Shown here: piece after piece, positions 44,495 through 54,309 of the stretch | Layout of the letters: each line of letters starts with the position of its first letter | Position numbering within the stretch: position 1 is the first letter of the stretch | Assembly (NCBI GenBank): GCA_006226375.1 | Contig: SBHC01000064.1 | Coordinates: forward strand, 1 to 64,000 | DNA: 64,000 nucleotides | Source of the DNA: Deltaproteobacteria bacterium | GTDB lineage: Bacteria; Myxococcota_C; UBA6777 | Reading direction: 5' to 3' | Program-made: the position numbers and the translations under genes | Notes under the pieces: model-generated | The model's input: only the letters and a program-made list of their open reading frames with translations | Database searches by the model: none | What the model was told of the DNA's origin: nothing

Positions 44495-45151
44495 TCAGGC
44501 TCCGGCACCCTTTTGCTGCGTCTGATAGAAAAAGAAGGACGCAACAGCAGGAACGAGAGCCCCTACTGCGATAGCTCCAATCGAGACACCCAACGCCCAT
44601 GCACCGGGAAGAACAAAGCCAGAAACTCCCGCCACAACACCACCGGCAATCATAGTGACACTTGCGAGCTTGTGAGTCCGCGCCCAGACTTCCTCGTTGT
44701 CCAAGGTCCATGGGGTGCGAATGCCCACAAAGAAGTTCGACTTGAAGCGAGCAATCACCAAACCAATTCCAGCAAACAGTCCCCCCAAGAGCAACGTAAT
44801 CAACGAAGAACTCAGGCTTTGGTTGGGGCTGAGCGCGGCTTTAATCGTCAGGCCATGCATCCCCAGCATGAAGAACGCCAGCCCAACGACCAGGAGAATG
44901 ATGGCACGTCGTGACTCCTCCACGTTCTCCTTGCGAGGGTCGACCTTCAACAAACCCAACAGCAGCAGCGGCAAGAAGGCGATGATTCCGGGAAAAAGAA
45001 GCAACCCCAACGTTTTGGAGGCGAATCGATCGGGCTGCCCATGAATGTTCCAGTGGATGGGAAATTGCTCGGGAGCTTGTCCCCAAAACACCAGCGACAA
45101 ACCCAAAGCCAACACAGCGGGAATGCAACTCAACACCAACGCCTTTTTCAT
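44495..45151 (-). CDS. SdpI/DUF1648-family membrane protein
   Basis: 218 residues and about six spans. The DUF1648 region (FPIHWNIHGQPDRFASKTLGL) is followed by an SdpI-like part with VGIRTPWTLDNEEVWARTHKLAS, the family signature. In Bacillus, SdpI gives immunity to a killing peptide and signals to a repressor; no toxin or repressor gene is adjacent here. AAGGAG lies 8 bp before the ATG at 45151. It converges with the BrkB-type gene. Confidence 0.88.
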   Translation of the reverse strand: MKKALVLSCIPAVLALGLSLVFWGQAPEQFPIHWNIHGQPDRFASKTLGLLLFPGIIAFLPLLLLGLLKVDPRKENVEESRRAIILLVVGLAFFMLGMHGLTIKAALSPNQSLSSSLITLLLGGLFAGIGLVIARFKSNFFVGIRTPWTLDNEEVWARTHKLASVTMIAGGVVAGVSGFVLPGAWALGVSIGAIAVGALVPAVASFFFYQTQQKGAGA

Positions 45152-45394
45152 GATTCGATCTCCTTTGGAAAGGGTAAAGATAAGAACGTTCTCCTCCAAG
45201 ATTCAGGAAGAGAACGATGTTGCGTCTTGTTCACCCTCCCTCTACGTGAGCCCCCCAGCTTTATTCTCACTATTTTTGTTTTTTTCTTTTTGAGGTGCTT
45301 CGTCTTTCCCAAGCTTGACCCGTTCGCCGTTTCGGGTGATAACAACATCACTTTCCAAGACACAACTCTCCACGAGACCCACAACATTTGGTTC

Positions 45395-46732
45395 ATGATG
45401 AAACACAGAAGAAACAGAGGGATTGGTTGGTACGGCTGGATGCTTGCCAGTGCATGGCTGCTCGTTTCAGCCCCAACAACTCAGGCAGCGAGCACACAAC
45501 CTGCTCCCACGAAGCAAACCAAGAATGTGTTCCTGAACACTGTTCATCGCTTGATGCGAGAACATCGGGGAGCCCTCCGAGAGATCCAGTCGCAGCACAA
45601 GGCCATCGTGAAGACCTGGATCCAACTGTCTGAGATTCCAGCACCCTCACGACAAGAAGCAAAGAAAGCCGCTTTCCTGATTCAACTGATGAAGCAAGCA
45701 GGGTTGCAGGTTCGCGTCGACAAGAAGGGCAATGTCATCGGTCAGTACACAGGAACCGGGCCAACCCCGCGCAAAGCCATCGTGGTCTGTGCTCACATGG
45801 ATACAGTGTTTGATCTGACCGTCCGTCACAAGGTTCGACGCCAAGGAACGCGGCTGTTTGGACCGGGTGTTCTCGACAACACCGTCGGCTTGGTCAACAT
45901 GGTCGTAGTGGCACGTATGCTCCGGAAGTACAAGGTTAAGCTCCAACAGGACGTTTGGTTTGTAGGAACAGTCCAAGAAGAGATAGGGCTGAAGGGTGCA
46001 CAATACCTCGTCCAGCAACACAAGAAGCGCATCGCGATGATGATCGCTTTGGACGGTGGCTACGGTGGGATTAGCTATGGCGGCATCGGAATCCATTGGT
46101 ACCGCATTGAGTTTCACGGTCAGGCTCGCCACACCCTTTCGAGCATGGGAAAACCGTCGACCACCTATGCTGCTGCGCGAGCCATCACAACCATCTACCA
46201 GTTAAAGGTTCCACGCAAACCCCGGATGCAAGAGACCTGGTACAACATCGGAAAACTTGGCGGCGGGAAGGTCGTCAACGCGCAAGCCGAACGAGCCTGG
46301 TTCACCGTGGACCTTCGCTCCATGAACGCCCAACAACTCCGTCGCCTCGAACAAAAGGTATTTGCTCTGGCCCGCAAGGCTGCCAAAGAAGCGGGAGTGA
46401 CCGTACGCATCGTCACGCTGCAGAAGATGCCAGCCGTCCAATTGCCTGGGATGCGACAGCACAAGCTCGTACGAGGCACCGCAGCGATTCTTCAGGCACA
46501 GAAGTCAAAACGTATCGCCATCCACCCGTTTGGTGCCAACGACCACTGTGCAGGCCTGGCGGTAGGCATCCCCGGTATCAACATCGGTACAACAACTGGT
46601 GGCTCCATCCACAGCCTGAAAGAGTGGGCAGAGTCCAAACATGTCACACGAGGCATCCAACAAACCTATTTGTTGGTGCTGTTAATGGCTGGCACCGGCC
46701 GGACAGTCACGACACCCAAAACGCATCGCTAA
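45395..46732 (+). CDS. Exported M20-family metallopeptidase
   Basis: A signal peptide (about 1-32, ending TTQAA) is followed by an M20 catalytic domain. The first zinc site is CAHMDT (about 132-137), the bridging Asp lies in GVLDNTVG, the general base is in VQEEIGLKGA (about 191-200), and later ligands appear in ALDGG and FGANDHCAG. A dimerisation domain is inserted between them. The protein resembles PepT-like and carboxypeptidase members that remove terminal amino acids from peptides. It probably acts in the periplasm. The start is one of two adjacent ATG codons; the ribosome site is weak. The DNA methyltransferase gene starts 42 bp after its end. Confidence 0.87.
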   Translation: MMKHRRNRGIGWYGWMLASAWLLVSAPTTQAASTQPAPTKQTKNVFLNTVHRLMREHRGALREIQSQHKAIVKTWIQLSEIPAPSRQEAKKAAFLIQLMKQAGLQVRVDKKGNVIGQYTGTGPTPRKAIVVCAHMDTVFDLTVRHKVRRQGTRLFGPGVLDNTVGLVNMVVVARMLRKYKVKLQQDVWFVGTVQEEIGLKGAQYLVQQHKKRIAMMIALDGGYGGISYGGIGIHWYRIEFHGQARHTLSSMGKPSTTYAAARAITTIYQLKVPRKPRMQETWYNIGKLGGGKVVNAQAERAWFTVDLRSMNAQQLRRLEQKVFALARKAAKEAGVTVRIVTLQKMPAVQLPGMRQHKLVRGTAAILQAQKSKRIAIHPFGANDHCAGLAVGIPGINIGTTTGGSIHSLKEWAESKHVTRGIQQTYLLVLLMAGTGRTVTTPKTHR

Positions 46733-46774
46733 CCCCGAACCTTTCGACGATCCAAACGATGGAGCAGCAGTTTG

Positions 46775-47650
46775 ATGGGACAGCTCTACTGGTCACCCTG
46801 TATGGAAACCCTTCCGGAACTCCCCGACGACTCGGTGGACCTCATTTACATTGATCCACCCTTCAATACGGGAAAAACGCAACGCTACACCCAGACCAAA
46901 GCGATCCCTGACGAGACAAAAGGAGACCGCGTTGGATTTCAAGGGAAGCGGTATCGCACCGTCAAGCTGGGGACGCGCTCGTTTGCCGATAGCTTCGATG
47001 ACTTCCTCGCCTTCATTGAAGGACCTTTGCAAGAAGCCCATCGAATCCTCAAACCCACAGGGTCTTTGTTCTTCCACATCGACTACCGTGAAGTGCACTA
47101 TTGCAAAGTACTGCTCGACCAGATCTTTGGTCGCGACTGCTTTCAAAACGAGATCATTTGGGCCTACGACTTTGGGGGTCGCAGCAAGAAGCGTTGGTCT
47201 TCCAAACACGACAACATCCTGTGGTACTCGAAAGATCCCAAGCACTACACCTTTCACTTCGACGAGATGGACCGAATCCCCTACATGGCTCCTGGACTCG
47301 TTGGACCCAAAAAAGCCGCACGAGGCAAAACGCCGACAGACTGTTGGTGGCACACGATCGTCCCGACCAACGGCAAAGAACGAACCGGCTACCCCACGCA
47401 AAAGCCTCTTGGCATTCTCCGTCGCATCCTTTCGGTTCACACCAGCCCCGGCGACACCGTGCTCGATTTCTTCGCGGGCAGCGGCACCACAGGAGAAGCT
47501 GCCGCGCGCCTGGAGCGCGACTTCATCCTGATCGACCAAAACCCCGAGTCCATCCGCGTGATCCTCGATCGCCTCGCCTTCTCCGACCTCGAATGCATGA
47601 ACTTCTCCCCCGACGACTTGCCCCCTGCTGAAGAAACAAACCAAGAATAA
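46775..47650 (+). CDS. Orphan DNA methyltransferase (N6-adenine or N4-cytosine, beta class)
   Basis: 291 residues. Catalytic motif IV is YIDPPFNTG (about 26-34), and the SAM-binding motif I, DFFAGSGTT, comes late (about 230-238). This order defines the beta class. GYPTQKPLGILRRIL is motif X-like. No restriction endonuclease or specificity subunit lies nearby, so it may act in epigenetic regulation or be the remains of a restriction system. GGAG lies 10 bp before the ATG at 46775. It follows the M20 gene closely and may be co-transcribed with it. Confidence 0.9.
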   Translation: MGQLYWSPCMETLPELPDDSVDLIYIDPPFNTGKTQRYTQTKAIPDETKGDRVGFQGKRYRTVKLGTRSFADSFDDFLAFIEGPLQEAHRILKPTGSLFFHIDYREVHYCKVLLDQIFGRDCFQNEIIWAYDFGGRSKKRWSSKHDNILWYSKDPKHYTFHFDEMDRIPYMAPGLVGPKKAARGKTPTDCWWHTIVPTNGKERTGYPTQKPLGILRRILSVHTSPGDTVLDFFAGSGTTGEAAARLERDFILIDQNPESIRVILDRLAFSDLECMNFSPDDLPPAEETNQE

Positions 47651-47662
47651 CAACACCTAGAG

Positions 47663-47692
47663 ATGACACCCCGTCTCGTTCTATGCTATAAC
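47663..47692 (+). promoter_or_regulatory. Promoter of the caspase-like gene
   Basis: ATGACA (47663-47668) and TATAAC (47687-47692) are separated by 18 bp. The predicted start is near 47699, about 65 bp before the gene. One arm of a 9-bp inverted repeat lies in the spacer. Confidence 0.55.
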
Positions 47693-47755
47693 TGATGCAC
47701 TATCTCTTTTGAATTCTTCACGAAACAACAGCAGAAGCAGAAACATGAACGAGAC
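47673..47755. repeat. 9-bp inverted repeat flanking the caspase-like gene's transcription start
   Basis: GTCTCGTTC (47673-47681) and GAACGAGAC (47747-47755) are perfect inverted copies 65 bp apart. The first overlaps the promoter spacer and the second ends 9 bp before the ATG. They could be paired operators allowing a DNA loop. Confidence 0.45.
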
Positions 47756-47764
47756 ATCCGTATC

Positions 47765-49387
47765 ATGAAGCGATGGTACCTATGCAACCTACTTTTTCTT
47801 CTCTGGCTTTTTTGGCTTCCTTCGGCGAGACCCTGTGAAGCCAAAGGAGATATCCGCCTTGCCCTGTTGGTCGGCAACCAGACGGGCTGGAAGAAAGACC
47901 CCAAGCTTCACTATGCTATCTCTGGCGACCTCAAACCGGTGGCCCAGACCATCAAGGGACTAGGCTTTAAGCTTCATGCTGTCCTCGTAAACCAGAACCC
48001 TGAGTCGGTCCGTCGAGCGATGCGCTCCGTGCTTCAGCGGCTCCAACAAAAACCCCGCGTTTCAACCTTTTTCTTTTACTATTCGGGTCACGCAGACAAA
48101 ACCCATTTTCACTTAGGCCCCAAAGGGAAAGACCCTTTAAGCTACCGCGAGTTTGTTCAGTTCCTTAACAAGATCAAAGTACGCCGCCGGTTTGTCGTGC
48201 TGGATGCGTGCTTCAGCGGCGAAGTCATCCGACAGTTTGGTAGCTTGCAACAATACCAAACGTTGCGCAAGACGGGTCAGGTTCGGTCCAAAGGGGTCAG
48301 CAAGAAGTTGGTGGTCGCTGACCTCCGAAAGTACTTTCCGGATCAAGGAATCCGAGTTCGTGGGTTGCAGATCCTAAGCTCCAGCCAACACTTGTCGTTT
48401 GAGTCCAACCGCAGAAGCGGCTCGGTGTTTACCTACCACCTCTTGCAAGGGCTCAAAGGAGCTGCAGACCTCGATCGGGACGGCAAGATAGGAATGAACG
48501 AGTTGTTCCTCTATGCCAAACCTCGGGTTAAGAAAGAAACGGGTCAAAACCCACAGCAATGGCTGTTTCGCGTGGGTGGAGAGACCTATGGATTTGCCCC
48601 CGTCTACCGAAGCTACCTCGACATTCATGCCGACACCCTTGGAAAGCTTCAGGTGACCGTGGATAACTTTGTGTGGCGATGGAACAAGCAAGCCCGCAAA
48701 CCTATCCGTCTCGCAGTCACCGATGGAGAAGGACTGATCGAGCTGCAACGCGGGCGTCGCTGCTGGCAACAGCGGGTCTCTTTTGTGGCGCATCAAAAAG
48801 CCAGGCTGCGCTCGGATCGATGGAGCAGTGTCTCTTGCAGTCAATCCGGCCTGCTTCGCAAAGGAAGCTTGGAGCTATCCTCACGTGTAGCTCCTCCCCT
48901 TCTTCCCGAAAACCACTGGAGCTTGGAGCTATCTGGTGGACCTTGGGGAACCAACGGCTTCTTCCAAAACGGCGGAGAACTTTTGGGCAGCGGACGTTTG
49001 GGGCTGCGTCATCGGTTTGGAGGGATCTTCCTGGGCGTAGGAGGGGCGACCCTTCAGTTTGCGGATCTCAACGTGACACAGCTGCTGCTCAATCTCCGGG
49101 GTGAAGGAGGCTATCGCAAAAGTTGGGGACGCTTCGACTTGTTTGTAGGAGGCTATCTTTCGTTGGGTGTTCTCCTCCAAGACATCAACCAGGACACGCT
49201 ACCGTCGTTGATGATTCAGGTGGGAGCAACGGTCACTCCATCATTTTGGCTGTCCGAGCGATGGGCCATAACACTGACTCTGGATGCTGGAGTGCTGCCT
49301 ACGATTGTCCAGCTGCAGTCGCAGGTACAGGCATTCTTCGTTGGAGCAGCCCACATCGGCTTGCGCTACCGATTCGGCGGCCTGTAA
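47765..49387 (+). CDS. Exported caspase-like (peptidase C14) protein with beta-rich C-terminus
   Basis: A signal peptide (about 1-26) precedes a caspase-fold domain: RLALLVGNQTG opens it, the catalytic His is in FYYSGHAD (about 108) and the catalytic Cys in VLDACFSG (about 149). An Asp/Asn-rich DLDRDGKIGMNELF loop resembles a calcium-binding EF-hand. After about residue 300 comes a beta-rich region, and the last 150 residues alternate polar and hydrophobic residues (GRLGLRHRFGGIFLGVGGATLQF), ending LRYRFGGL like an outer-membrane beta-barrel. It is probably an orthocaspase/metacaspase-like protease displayed at the outer membrane. Substrate unknown. Confidence 0.83.
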   Translation: MKRWYLCNLLFLLWLFWLPSARPCEAKGDIRLALLVGNQTGWKKDPKLHYAISGDLKPVAQTIKGLGFKLHAVLVNQNPESVRRAMRSVLQRLQQKPRVSTFFFYYSGHADKTHFHLGPKGKDPLSYREFVQFLNKIKVRRRFVVLDACFSGEVIRQFGSLQQYQTLRKTGQVRSKGVSKKLVVADLRKYFPDQGIRVRGLQILSSSQHLSFESNRRSGSVFTYHLLQGLKGAADLDRDGKIGMNELFLYAKPRVKKETGQNPQQWLFRVGGETYGFAPVYRSYLDIHADTLGKLQVTVDNFVWRWNKQARKPIRLAVTDGEGLIELQRGRRCWQQRVSFVAHQKARLRSDRWSSVSCSQSGLLRKGSLELSSRVAPPLLPENHWSLELSGGPWGTNGFFQNGGELLGSGRLGLRHRFGGIFLGVGGATLQFADLNVTQLLLNLRGEGGYRKSWGRFDLFVGGYLSLGVLLQDINQDTLPSLMIQVGATVTPSFWLSERWAITLTLDAGVLPTIVQLQSQVQAFFVGAAHIGLRYRFGGL

Positions 49388-49778
49388 AAAGCCGAGTCAA
49401 ACCTTATGTCACCGTGCCCCAAACTCTCCTCACAAGGGATGTGATTCAAACCTATTGGTAAGCTATGGGTAGAAAGTGGCTTTCGCCTTTGTGATGACGC
49501 CGGGCACCTACGCGGCCCGAAACATTTACCCGCGCTACCCATGCAGATATAGACAAGGGAGAAGTACCCACATCCGTGGGCACTCTGGCATCGCAAACAC
49601 TGATACTGTTCTTGCTACCACAAGACTCAACCCAACACACGATAGGTTCGTCTGTGTACATCTGTGCAAAATGTGGATTCTACAAGTTACTTGAACATGC
49701 GGTATCCTCGTCTGTGCAATCTATGTAATCTGCTGAACCTGCCCTCTATCAACAAACCAACGGCCAATGATCACACCC
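49388..49778. other. Convergent intergenic region with short repeats
   Basis: No gene is supported. It contains a hairpin (49563-49584; CCCAC-ATCC-GTGGG with AGT/ACT outside a mismatch) and two related CGTCTGTG-containing repeats (49647-49732). No intrinsic terminator with a T-run was found for either converging gene. Confidence 0.55.
49647..49732. repeat. Pair of related TCTGTG-rich repeats
   Basis: TTCGTCTGTGTACATCTGTG (from 49647) and CTCGTCTGTGCAATCTATG (from 49707) share an 8-base core and a TCTGTG-like rhythm. Sequences with this rhythm are known as dispersed intergenic repeats in several bacterial phyla; that link is from memory. Confidence 0.4.
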
Positions 49779-51575
49779 TCAGGGAGGAGGTGTCCCAATC
49801 CTCCACACAAAAACCCCCACACCTCCTGCAAAGTTCATCTTCTTCTGTCCGAAACAACCCAACGTAGCGTCATCTCGGAAGAAACCAACAACGGTCAAGC
49901 AACCTTGTCGGTCGAGATGCAATTGGTGGACCGCATCCAGATCTCCCCTGGTTGTCTGCTGTGAACTTCCTCCAGGGATGCTTACCAACCACTTGGGCTG
50001 AAGCTTTGCATCCAGGCGTAGCGCAAAGGGGTCAATGCCAAAAGCTGGCTTTGCACCAGAAAAGCTATTGCTCTTAGAAAAGAAAGCATCCAAACCATAG
50101 GAACCACCCACATAGTAACCACCTGCTGGGTCGGAAAGGATAGCAAACCCGTAATCTGAGAGTGCATCGCCCCAGCGAGCCGTTTGCAACACCTTTCCCT
50201 GCCGGTCAAACTCCGCCACAAACATATCAAGATCGTTGGGGGAGCCCTTCACGGTTTTGAGTTCATGAGGTGTGCCTGCAAACAACGAAGCCCCATCCCA
50301 AGAACCAAAGACCACAATCTTCGTCTTCGTAAGAAGAAGCCGTTCAGCAATGATGCTTGATGCCGCTTCGGAGGTTGGGTACGACTTGAGCCATTGCACG
50401 TTGTAGTTGGAATCAAGCTCTCCGAGAAACAGGTGGCTTACATCCTTCACAGTTGTTCCTGTTGTTACAGAGTGAGATTTGTCGAATGTAAGACTACCCT
50501 TAACAAATCCAGCAAGAACCACACGTCCTTGCGCATCACAAGCCATCGAGTGCAAGCGAAAACTATCCCCCTTGGGAACAAAGGTACGCTGCAAAGCTCC
50601 TTTGGAGTCAAACTGCATCACCATATTATCGTCAAATGTCTTCGTAGGGTCGTTGGGCCCAGGCTTCCCCATCTTGATAAGACCACGAGAATAGACCAAA
50701 GCATGGATACGATCGTTGGAATCGACAACAAATGTCTGAAGGACATCCACAGTGTCACTTCCAAAAGGATGCACCCAAGCAAAATCCTTTTGGCTTAAGT
50801 CAAAACGAGCCACATAGCTATCAAGAGTCCCATCAATACTGGAGAGGATATTGGAGCCGAGCAACAAAGAACCTTCAAACGTTCCTCCAAGAAAGAGAGA
50901 CGTTCCAGCCGCATCCAAGTGTATCTGTGAGATTTGAAAGTTAGCCTTACTTGCACCCCATTGTTGGGCCCATTGGAACTTGCCGCTGGCGTCTAACTTT
51001 ACCAACAAGGAGTCTTTTGAACCTTTTGCAGTGTAGGTTGAACCGCCGATGCTGATGGTTCCATAAAATCGTAGGGCCAGATACAACACCCCTGACTTGC
51101 CTTGCACAGAACGGATCATACCAATGGAACCCGGAGCGTTGGAAGAATCCAAACCCAGAAATAGCCAGGAACAGGAAGAGCATGTTGCATCCGGCGTAGT
51201 TTCTGGGACAGCATCAACCGAAGTATCAGGTTTCTGGCCCTCGCTGATAGGCTCAGGGATGAAGTTTTCGGCTTCAAGTTCAATAGACTTGATACCCTCT
51301 CTTCCATCATTTCCAGAGGCATCCTGTGGTCCCTCTTCCTTCCAAAGATGCTTCTCTTGTAAGTACGTTTCGGGCTGAGACTCGTCTGCCTGTTCTTCGG
51401 GTACTTCGCGAATGGAACCTTGCTCAAGACCCCGCTGCAAAAAGCATGTCCCCAACTGGCAGTTCCAATCGGTCGGACAGTCACGGTCTGTCCGACAAGC
51501 ATTACCCTTGGAGCAAGCTTGTTGACCAGACCACCCGACCAACAATAGAAGAAGAATGACGCGCCGAAGCATCAT
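49779..51575 (-). CDS. Secreted beta-propeller-type (SBBP-like) protein
   Basis: A hydrophobic signal ends at GQQACSKG, a possible but atypical lipobox. A short Cys motif (CRTDRDCPTDWNCQLGTC) and an acidic linker follow to about residue 130. The rest is a series of repeats with the pattern of SBBP/beta-propeller units: DSLLVKLDASGKFQWAQQWG, DSYVARFDLSQKDFAWVHPFG and DPFALRLDAKLQPKWLVSIPG, alternating with FLGGTFEGSLLLG-type strands. The start at 51575 has GAGGG 8 bp upstream. It is probably a surface lipoprotein with a scaffold role. Cys in the last unit could form a disulphide. Confidence 0.8.
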   Translation of the reverse strand: MMLRRVILLLLLVGWSGQQACSKGNACRTDRDCPTDWNCQLGTCFLQRGLEQGSIREVPEEQADESQPETYLQEKHLWKEEGPQDASGNDGREGIKSIELEAENFIPEPISEGQKPDTSVDAVPETTPDATCSSCSWLFLGLDSSNAPGSIGMIRSVQGKSGVLYLALRFYGTISIGGSTYTAKGSKDSLLVKLDASGKFQWAQQWGASKANFQISQIHLDAAGTSLFLGGTFEGSLLLGSNILSSIDGTLDSYVARFDLSQKDFAWVHPFGSDTVDVLQTFVVDSNDRIHALVYSRGLIKMGKPGPNDPTKTFDDNMVMQFDSKGALQRTFVPKGDSFRLHSMACDAQGRVVLAGFVKGSLTFDKSHSVTTGTTVKDVSHLFLGELDSNYNVQWLKSYPTSEAASSIIAERLLLTKTKIVVFGSWDGASLFAGTPHELKTVKGSPNDLDMFVAEFDRQGKVLQTARWGDALSDYGFAILSDPAGGYYVGGSYGLDAFFSKSNSFSGAKPAFGIDPFALRLDAKLQPKWLVSIPGGSSQQTTRGDLDAVHQLHLDRQGCLTVVGFFRDDATLGCFGQKKMNFAGGVGVFVWRIGTPPP

Positions 51576-51733
51576 AGAAGAAGCCCTCGTACAAGTGTCC
51601 CCCCACCTCCCCAACCCACAACTATCTGAAACGTTGATGACTGCCTTTATCCTAATGGAAAGAAAAGCCGCTTGGCAAGATGGAAAGGCAAGTAAGGAGG
51701 AATGAGATAGGAAGGAAGAAGAAGTTCGCAGAG

Positions 51734-54076
51734 TTACTGGTCGCTAACCTTGTTGACGTTCACAAAGGACCATCTTGTATCGGAGGAGATCTGAATGGTA
51801 CCAGAAGCCCCACCATTGCGTGTCACGGTGAAGGTCAGCCTTTCACCTTTTTTCAAAGGTACAAGGTCAGAGAGTTGGAGCGCTGTATACCCAATCGACT
51901 TGCCGACACCTACCGTATGTTCCCCTGAGTTCGAGTTGGACCCACCCCTGCCATGTTTGTCTAGAGCAAGATGAACGTTGGCAGCAGCCGTGACACCCGT
52001 GTAGAAGATACCAACGGAAACGTTGACAAGGTAGGTTCCATCTGAAGGAGCTCGAAACTCCCATGCGCCATTGACATTGGAGGATGTATTGTTTGCATCG
52101 AAGATCTTGTCTGAGAATGCAAGATTGACTGGAGCAGCGCTAACTGGCAATGTTTTGGTTACAGCCTTTTCATACCGAACCGTGACAGGGAACAGACCTG
52201 AGTCACCTTTGTCACCCTTGTCACCTTTGTCTCCTTTCGCCCCCTGCGGACCAATCGCCCCCTGAGGTCCTTGCAAACCTTGGGCTCCTTGGGGCCCTTG
52301 TAAGCCTTGTGCACCCGTATCCCCTTTAGGCCCACGTGAACCTGTGGGGCCAGTGGGCCCGGCTGGGCCTTGTGCACCCGTATCCCCTTTGGGACCTTGA
52401 GGTCCTTGTTTGCCTTGAGAACCTTGCGGCCCAGGATCACCTTTGTCGCCTTTGTCGCCTTTGTCGCCCTGAAGGCCTCGGTCTCCTTTGGGGCCTTGCG
52501 AACCGGTTGGACCTTGCGGACCAGGAACTCCTGCGAGATTTCCTGCATCAACAAAGCTCACTCCATTGTAAACATACAGGTGCCGATTCTGTGGATGACC
52601 GTTATCGTTCACCAAGTATGTAGTCCCAATCGTAGCATTGGATACGTTGCTCATTCCAGCAAAAGAGCCGACGTTGTCCACTTGAAGGCCTTTACCAGCG
52701 TCGCCTTTGTCACCTTTCGGACCTTGGGCACCAGGATCACCTTTGGGGCCACGTGCACCTGTCGCTCCCGTTGCACCCGCCGGCCCGACCGGACCTTGGG
52801 GACCTTGGATCCCTTGTTGTCCTCTCGCTCCTTGAGGGCCTGCCGGACCTTGGGGGCCGACTAGCCCTCGTGGACCTTGTGCGCCGTCTTTTCCAGCCGG
52901 CCCTTGTTTCCCTTGGGGTCCTTCTTTCCCCTCAGGCCCCTGTTTTCCAACGTCACCTTTGCCACCTTTCGGACCAATGCACATCCCGCTGGTGGTGTTG
53001 CAGGTTCCAGGTTCGCAATCTTTGTCTTTTGTACATTTGCTACTTTCGCCCTGCAGAACATAAGTCTCAGCAAGAGCATCCTTAATCTTCAGTTGGTCCG
53101 CATCTATGCCGACATAGCCAACGACAAAAAACAAACCAGCCACCAATGTTTTGGGGAGGGTAACTTTCATTTCATCTTCCTTCTGCGAAGCTATCGTCAA
53201 GGGGAATGTTTTGTTCGGGTCTTTTTGGAGCACCAACTCGATCTTGGTAAGCTGATCGAGGTTTTTGCCTCGAATCACCCAGCCGTATCGAAACCGATTG
53301 GCCGCCCCACCACTCTGGATGGCCTTGCGAAGATTTTCATCTGCAGAGTCTGGAGGTTCAACTGGCTTGGTCGTGCCATCACCATTGATCCCAGTAATCT
53401 GGACAGACTGACCAATCTTCTCCAGATCAGGAACACACTGTTTGTCCACACACTTTTCGGTGGCCTTACATGTCTTGGCTTCCTGGCAGGCCCCCCACTT
53501 TTTTGCAGCGCCACACGTTTTGGTTCCAGGAGTGCAAGCTCCTTCGGGAAGACAAGAATCCTTCTCCCCTGGGTTGCTGCAATCGTTGCATTTGCACACA
53601 TCCCAGGCTCCACTTTGCTTGCAAACTCGCTCCCAGTTTTCGCAGTCCTTGGCGTCTTCACAGGCTTCTTTCTTCCCAGGTTCACAAGCGACACAGACAT
53701 TGTCGTTGGGATAGCAAAAGGGACGATCGGGGTTCTTGCAGTCGCTGTTGCTTTTGCACTCTTTGCAACCATTTTCACCGTCACAAACGGGTCGAGTTGC
53801 AGGACAGTCTTTGGCTGTTCCACAAATGCACTTGTTATCCTGGCTGCATGTTCGTGTTGGACTTGTTTCACTTTGGCAGTGTTCATCTTTGGTGCAAGTA
53901 ACACACCTGCCTCTATTCTCACCGGGTTCTTGAAGACACTTTTCAGGACAGTCTTCACAGCCTGGAATGGAGACTGCAACTTCTCCACCGCAGCACCAGA
54001 TGAAAAGTGGAACCACCAGGATCATCCACCTCAACCAAGGGGGTCTATACCGGGTTTGCGACAACGATCTCCTCAT
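51734..54076 (-). CDS. Collagen-like protein with C1q-like head and Cys-rich N-terminal module
   Basis: A signal segment is followed by a Cys-rich module (about 29-190) starting [15 protein letters not shown], nearly the same as in the MopE-repeat lipoprotein at 7319. An Ig/IPT-like stretch (about 195-330) leads to two collagen blocks of about 32 (about 368-463) and 38 (about 516-628) G-X-Y triplets, rich in GPQ, GPK and GDK, with a 52-residue linker between them. The last 150 residues are C1q/TNF-like ([27 protein letters not shown]). The triplets should form a trimeric rod capped by a C1q-like trimer at the cell surface. AAGGAG lies 6 bp before the ATG. Confidence 0.88.
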   Translation of the reverse strand: MRRSLSQTRYRPPWLRWMILVVPLFIWCCGGEVAVSIPGCEDCPEKCLQEPGENRGRCVTCTKDEHCQSETSPTRTCSQDNKCICGTAKDCPATRPVCDGENGCKECKSNSDCKNPDRPFCYPNDNVCVACEPGKKEACEDAKDCENWERVCKQSGAWDVCKCNDCSNPGEKDSCLPEGACTPGTKTCGAAKKWGACQEAKTCKATEKCVDKQCVPDLEKIGQSVQITGINGDGTTKPVEPPDSADENLRKAIQSGGAANRFRYGWVIRGKNLDQLTKIELVLQKDPNKTFPLTIASQKEDEMKVTLPKTLVAGLFFVVGYVGIDADQLKIKDALAETYVLQGESSKCTKDKDCEPGTCNTTSGMCIGPKGGKGDVGKQGPEGKEGPQGKQGPAGKDGAQGPRGLVGPQGPAGPQGARGQQGIQGPQGPVGPAGATGATGARGPKGDPGAQGPKGDKGDAGKGLQVDNVGSFAGMSNVSNATIGTTYLVNDNGHPQNRHLYVYNGVSFVDAGNLAGVPGPQGPTGSQGPKGDRGLQGDKGDKGDKGDPGPQGSQGKQGPQGPKGDTGAQGPAGPTGPTGSRGPKGDTGAQGLQGPQGAQGLQGPQGAIGPQGAKGDKGDKGDKGDSGLFPVTVRYEKAVTKTLPVSAAPVNLAFSDKIFDANNTSSNVNGAWEFRAPSDGTYLVNVSVGIFYTGVTAAANVHLALDKHGRGGSNSNSGEHTVGVGKSIGYTALQLSDLVPLKKGERLTFTVTRNGGASGTIQISSDTRWSFVNVNKVSDQ

Positions 54077-54309
54077 TCATATCTCCTTGCTGCACTCACC
54101 CATCGAACCGAACGGAAAGAGCAAACATTCACCCCAACCTGAAGCATTACACACTTGGGGTAATGCAAGAGCTCCCGGGGCAAGTATCACTGTAGACTTA
54201 GACAATCATGAACAAACAGGTGGCTCTCTGTTTCAAAAGTGAAACAGGCGCTCCATGGGAATTGAAAGTTCTCAAGCACAGTTGTCGAGAGGGTTGCGAT
54301 ACAAACAGA

